Assembly (NCBI RefSeq): GCF_001766835.1 | Contig: NZ_LKEU01000023.1 | Location: 1-64,000 of the forward strand | Source: Acetobacterium wieringae | Lineage (GTDB): Bacteria; Bacillota; Clostridia; Eubacteriales; Eubacteriaceae | Length of the DNA: 64,000 bases | Direction of reading: 5' to 3' | Shown here: positions 62,351 to 64,000 of the stretch, piece by piece | How the letters are laid out: every line of letters begins with the position of its first letter | How positions within the stretch are numbered: the stretch's first letter is position 1 | Made by a program: the position numbers and the translations under genes | Notes under the pieces: model-generated | What the model was told of the DNA's origin: nothing | Databases searched by the model: none | What the model saw: only the letters and a program-made list of their open reading frames with translations

Positions 62351-62587
62351 AAAGAGACGGCAAAGTTATTGATAGTTAGCTCTTGGGATGGTGCTAGGTA
62401 GACTTGACTTAATCTTCGATGATTTCTAAAGGCATCATTAAAAAATTGGAAAGGCATGCAGTACCAAGTATATGATACCGGGAGATTAATGGGCTTTTTA
62501 CTTGTTAATCGACCGGTCAAAATGCAGGTACGGTTTGTTTCATTAAGGCACCAATATTTTTAATAGCTGATAAACAGGAGAACAAAA

Positions 62588-62842
62588 ATGGGGAAATACG
62601 GTAAAGGTTTAGGCAAAGAATTTGCGTTAGCAGTTCTTCAAGGTGAAGTTCCGGAAGTTTTCAACACAGAAGAATTGCGAAGATTTATTAAAAAGAGAGG
62701 GTGGAATCCACCCGAAACATATGTGAATGTATTATTGGCAAACAGTGCATCAACGACCCATAGTAAAAATTATCCAAATTATTTTAAGAGTATTGGGGAT
62801 GGTCAGTATATGCTGTCTGATGAAATACAGAGTTTGTTATAA
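62588..62842 (+). CDS. Unrecognised 84-residue protein
   Basis: A small protein (MGKYGKGLGKEFALAVLQGE, then VPEVFNTEELRRFIKKRGWNPPETYVNVLLANSASTTHSKNYPNYF, ending in a strand and short helix). The middle reads like a winged-helix or helical DNA-binding unit, but I cannot name a family. AGGAG precedes the ATG. The 237 bases before it hold nothing recognisable. It stands between two copies of a short repeat, so it may be an independently moving cargo gene. Confidence 0.55.
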   Translation: MGKYGKGLGKEFALAVLQGEVPEVFNTEELRRFIKKRGWNPPETYVNVLLANSASTTHSKNYPNYFKSIGDGQYMLSDEIQSLL

Positions 62843-62952
62843 TAGCTTGGTAAAGATAAATTCAGCAAATTATAGACAATTAAGAAGAGATAAGTGTGGA
62901 AAGTATGAATCAATTTAAATGCGGTGGTGGCAGATATGCGTGAAGTGAAGAC

Positions 62953-62981
62953 GCAACACAAGGGGACGGAGGTTTTGTGCA
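62953..62981 (+). repeat. Short interspersed repeat, copy 2
   Basis: A 29-base unit nearly identical to 61281-61308 (GCAACACAAGGGGACGGAGG start, TTTTGTGCA end), in the gap between the 84-residue gene and doc. Confidence 0.6.
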
Positions 62982-63008
62982 CTATAAACCAAGATCCACT
63001 GGATGGCA

Positions 63009-63383
63009 TCAGACATGATCAATAATCCAGTCAAGCAGTTGCCGATCATCCATCTGACCAGCTGCCAGCTGGAGACCCAACTGGATCAGTTCATCATCGG
63101 TACAATCAGGTGTAAAGCCGTTCATTTCCAGAAATGTCAGCATAACCAGAATACCGATCCGTTTATTGCCATCGATAAATGCATGGTTATTGATCAGTGA
63201 AAAACCCAGACGAGCGGCTTTGGCCGGAACGGTTTGGTACAGATCTTCACCGTCAAAACTTTGAAAGGGCGCATTTAGAGCGGAATCCAGCAGCCCTTCA
63301 TCCCGGAGGCCATAACAGCCGCCGGTTTCGTTAATCAGCATGGTGTGAAGCCGTAGCACCTGATGACGGGTCAGTCGCTTCAT
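63009..63383 (-). CDS. doc: Doc-type Fic-domain toxin
   Basis: A 124-residue death-on-curing protein with the Fic core HAFIDGNKRIG (Doc consensus HxFx-D/N-x-NKR), preceded by LRDEGLLDSALNAPFQ. Doc phosphorylates elongation factor Tu and stops translation when its Phd partner is lost. Its ATG overlaps the antitoxin stop by 4 bases, so translation is coupled. Confidence 0.9.
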   Translation of the reverse strand: MKRLTRHQVLRLHTMLINETGGCYGLRDEGLLDSALNAPFQSFDGEDLYQTVPAKAARLGFSLINNHAFIDGNKRIGILVMLTFLEMNGFTPDCTDDELIQLGLQLAAGQMDDRQLLDWIIDHV

Positions 63384-63622
63384 TTGGCTAATTCCTCAAA
63401 GGCGGCCTGATGTTTTTTCAAAATCCGTTTGGCTATGATTTCCACTTCTTCATCGCCAATGGTTTCTTCGGTTTGAAACTGGCTGAACTCAATCAGGACA
63501 TAGCGGGGGGTATTGTTTTTTAAAATGATGGCAGCGCCGTTTTCATCCACAAGTCGGGCAACCTTGGAAAAATTCTGGTTGGCTTCGGAAATGGAAACTA
63601 AATTTTTGGTATTGATTTGCAT
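63380..63622 (-). CDS. phd: Phd/YefM-family antitoxin
   Basis: An 80-residue antitoxin: MQINTKNLVSISEANQNFSK, IILKNNTPRYVLIEFSQFQ, then an acidic tail (TEETIGDEEVEIIAK). ATG at 63622 has AGGAGGTG 8 bases upstream; a GTG at 63631 overlaps that site. It is first in the phd-doc operon, and its DNA-binding domain should autoregulate the promoter just upstream (around 63640-63665). Confidence 0.88.
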   Translation of the reverse strand: MQINTKNLVSISEANQNFSKVARLVDENGAAIILKNNTPRYVLIEFSQFQTEETIGDEEVEIIAKRILKKHQAAFEELAK

Positions 63623-63794
63623 TACAAGCACCTCCTAGTCTTTATACCATTGTACTATAATTTTAGGATAAATAAAACCTAAAAACATATCCATAAAGAC
63701 ACACTTAATTTAATCGTTGTTGAAATCCAAACAGAATTGCTAAAAAAACAAAAAAATCATTCAGGCTGAGAGCGGAAGAAGGAGAAAAAATGCT

Positions 63795-63842
63795 AGGGAC
63801 ACAAGGGGACTGCGGTTTCGGTACCAGTGCCAGGCACACTCA
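63795..63842. repeat. REP-like repeat related to copies 1 and 2
   Basis: Contains GGGACACAAGGGGACTGCGG followed by a CAGTGCCAGGCAC tail, related to the two upstream units. The rest of 63640-64000 shows only the phd promoter region and a possible start of a plus-strand gene at 63993 (AGAGGTG upstream) that runs out of the window. Confidence 0.5.
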
Positions 63843-64000
63843 ACTTATGAGATGAGATTCTTCCCTGCATTTTTCTTATCCTGTGGATGTATTCAAGGTT
63901 ATCGTTAATATCAATAAGACCAGAAAAACCTCGCTTTTGTAAATTTTCAATGATCTGATTCAAGTCAAAAAAGAAAGAGGTGAACAATTACGATGTACAG

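Noticed and set aside
63793..63987. Minus-strand ORF of 64 codons at the right edge
   Set aside because: TTG start without a ribosome site, and its C-terminal part is a translation of the REP-like repeat at 63795-63842.
1..64000. CRISPR array or rRNA genes
   Set aside because: No regularly spaced direct repeats of 24-40 bases and no rRNA-like sequence were seen on reading through.

Overview
The window comes from an acetogenic Firmicute of the Acetobacterium/Eubacterium type. The evidence is the 3' end of formyltetrahydrofolate synthetase at the left edge, three stand-alone corrinoid (cobalamin-binding) proteins, two formate/nitrite-type channels, and a complete electron-bifurcating lactate operon (regulator, EtfB, ferredoxin-fused EtfA, FAD lactate dehydrogenase, lactate permease, lactate racemase) with the gene content known from Acetobacterium woodii. 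The species cannot be fixed from the sequence alone.

Layout. 1-5000: fhs end, formate channel copy 1, class III fructose-bisphosphatase, then a corrinoid protein with a GntR/UTRA regulator. 5000-10000 is an AT-rich accessory strip. It holds decayed and intact toxin-antitoxin genes, a frameshifted XRE repressor, a three-gene operon ending in a TPR-HEPN protein, an unidentified pseudogene, and a 5'-truncated tyrosine integrase abutting the 3' end of tRNA-Val(GAC). 10000-20000 is mostly core: lipoprotein, HELSH membrane protein, phosphofructokinase preceded by a 46-residue overlapping ORF, ZIP transporter, endonuclease IV, a UROD-family protein, and an ArsR plus P1B-ATPase metal-efflux pair. 20000-24100: corrinoid protein 2, formate channel copy 2, corrinoid protein 3 with its own GntR regulator and a DUF1638 protein. 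24300-43000: MurE, ABC-F, gamma carbonic anhydrase, ECF S-component, T-box-controlled ileS, a protease-bearing flagellin, prephenate dehydratase with a LUD protein, HAD phosphatase, Veg, arginine deiminase, ornithine carbamoyltransferase and a phosphohexomutase.

42900-50600 is the lactate locus. A divergent FCD-GntR regulator faces a promoter with perfect consensus hexamers and an abutting operator. A structured leader of roughly 290 nt follows, containing two stems that cannot form together as simple nested helices. lctBCDE come next, then a 100-bp MITE-like element and a terminator-like hairpin, then the racemase. 50700-51300 is a YefM-YoeB toxin-antitoxin pair.

52900-64000 is a second accessory block: a complete type I restriction system (hsdR-M-S), a membrane-anchored P-loop NTPase, a DUF2513 protein, two unrecognised genes flanked by short repeats, and a Phd-Doc pair. 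The most promising leads for undescribed biology are the lactate-operon leader RNA, the TPR-HEPN/membrane-protein operon, the NTPase cluster behind hsdS, and the corrinoid modules that lack any adjacent substrate methyltransferase. All functions are inferred from sequence reading; no database search or folding program was run.
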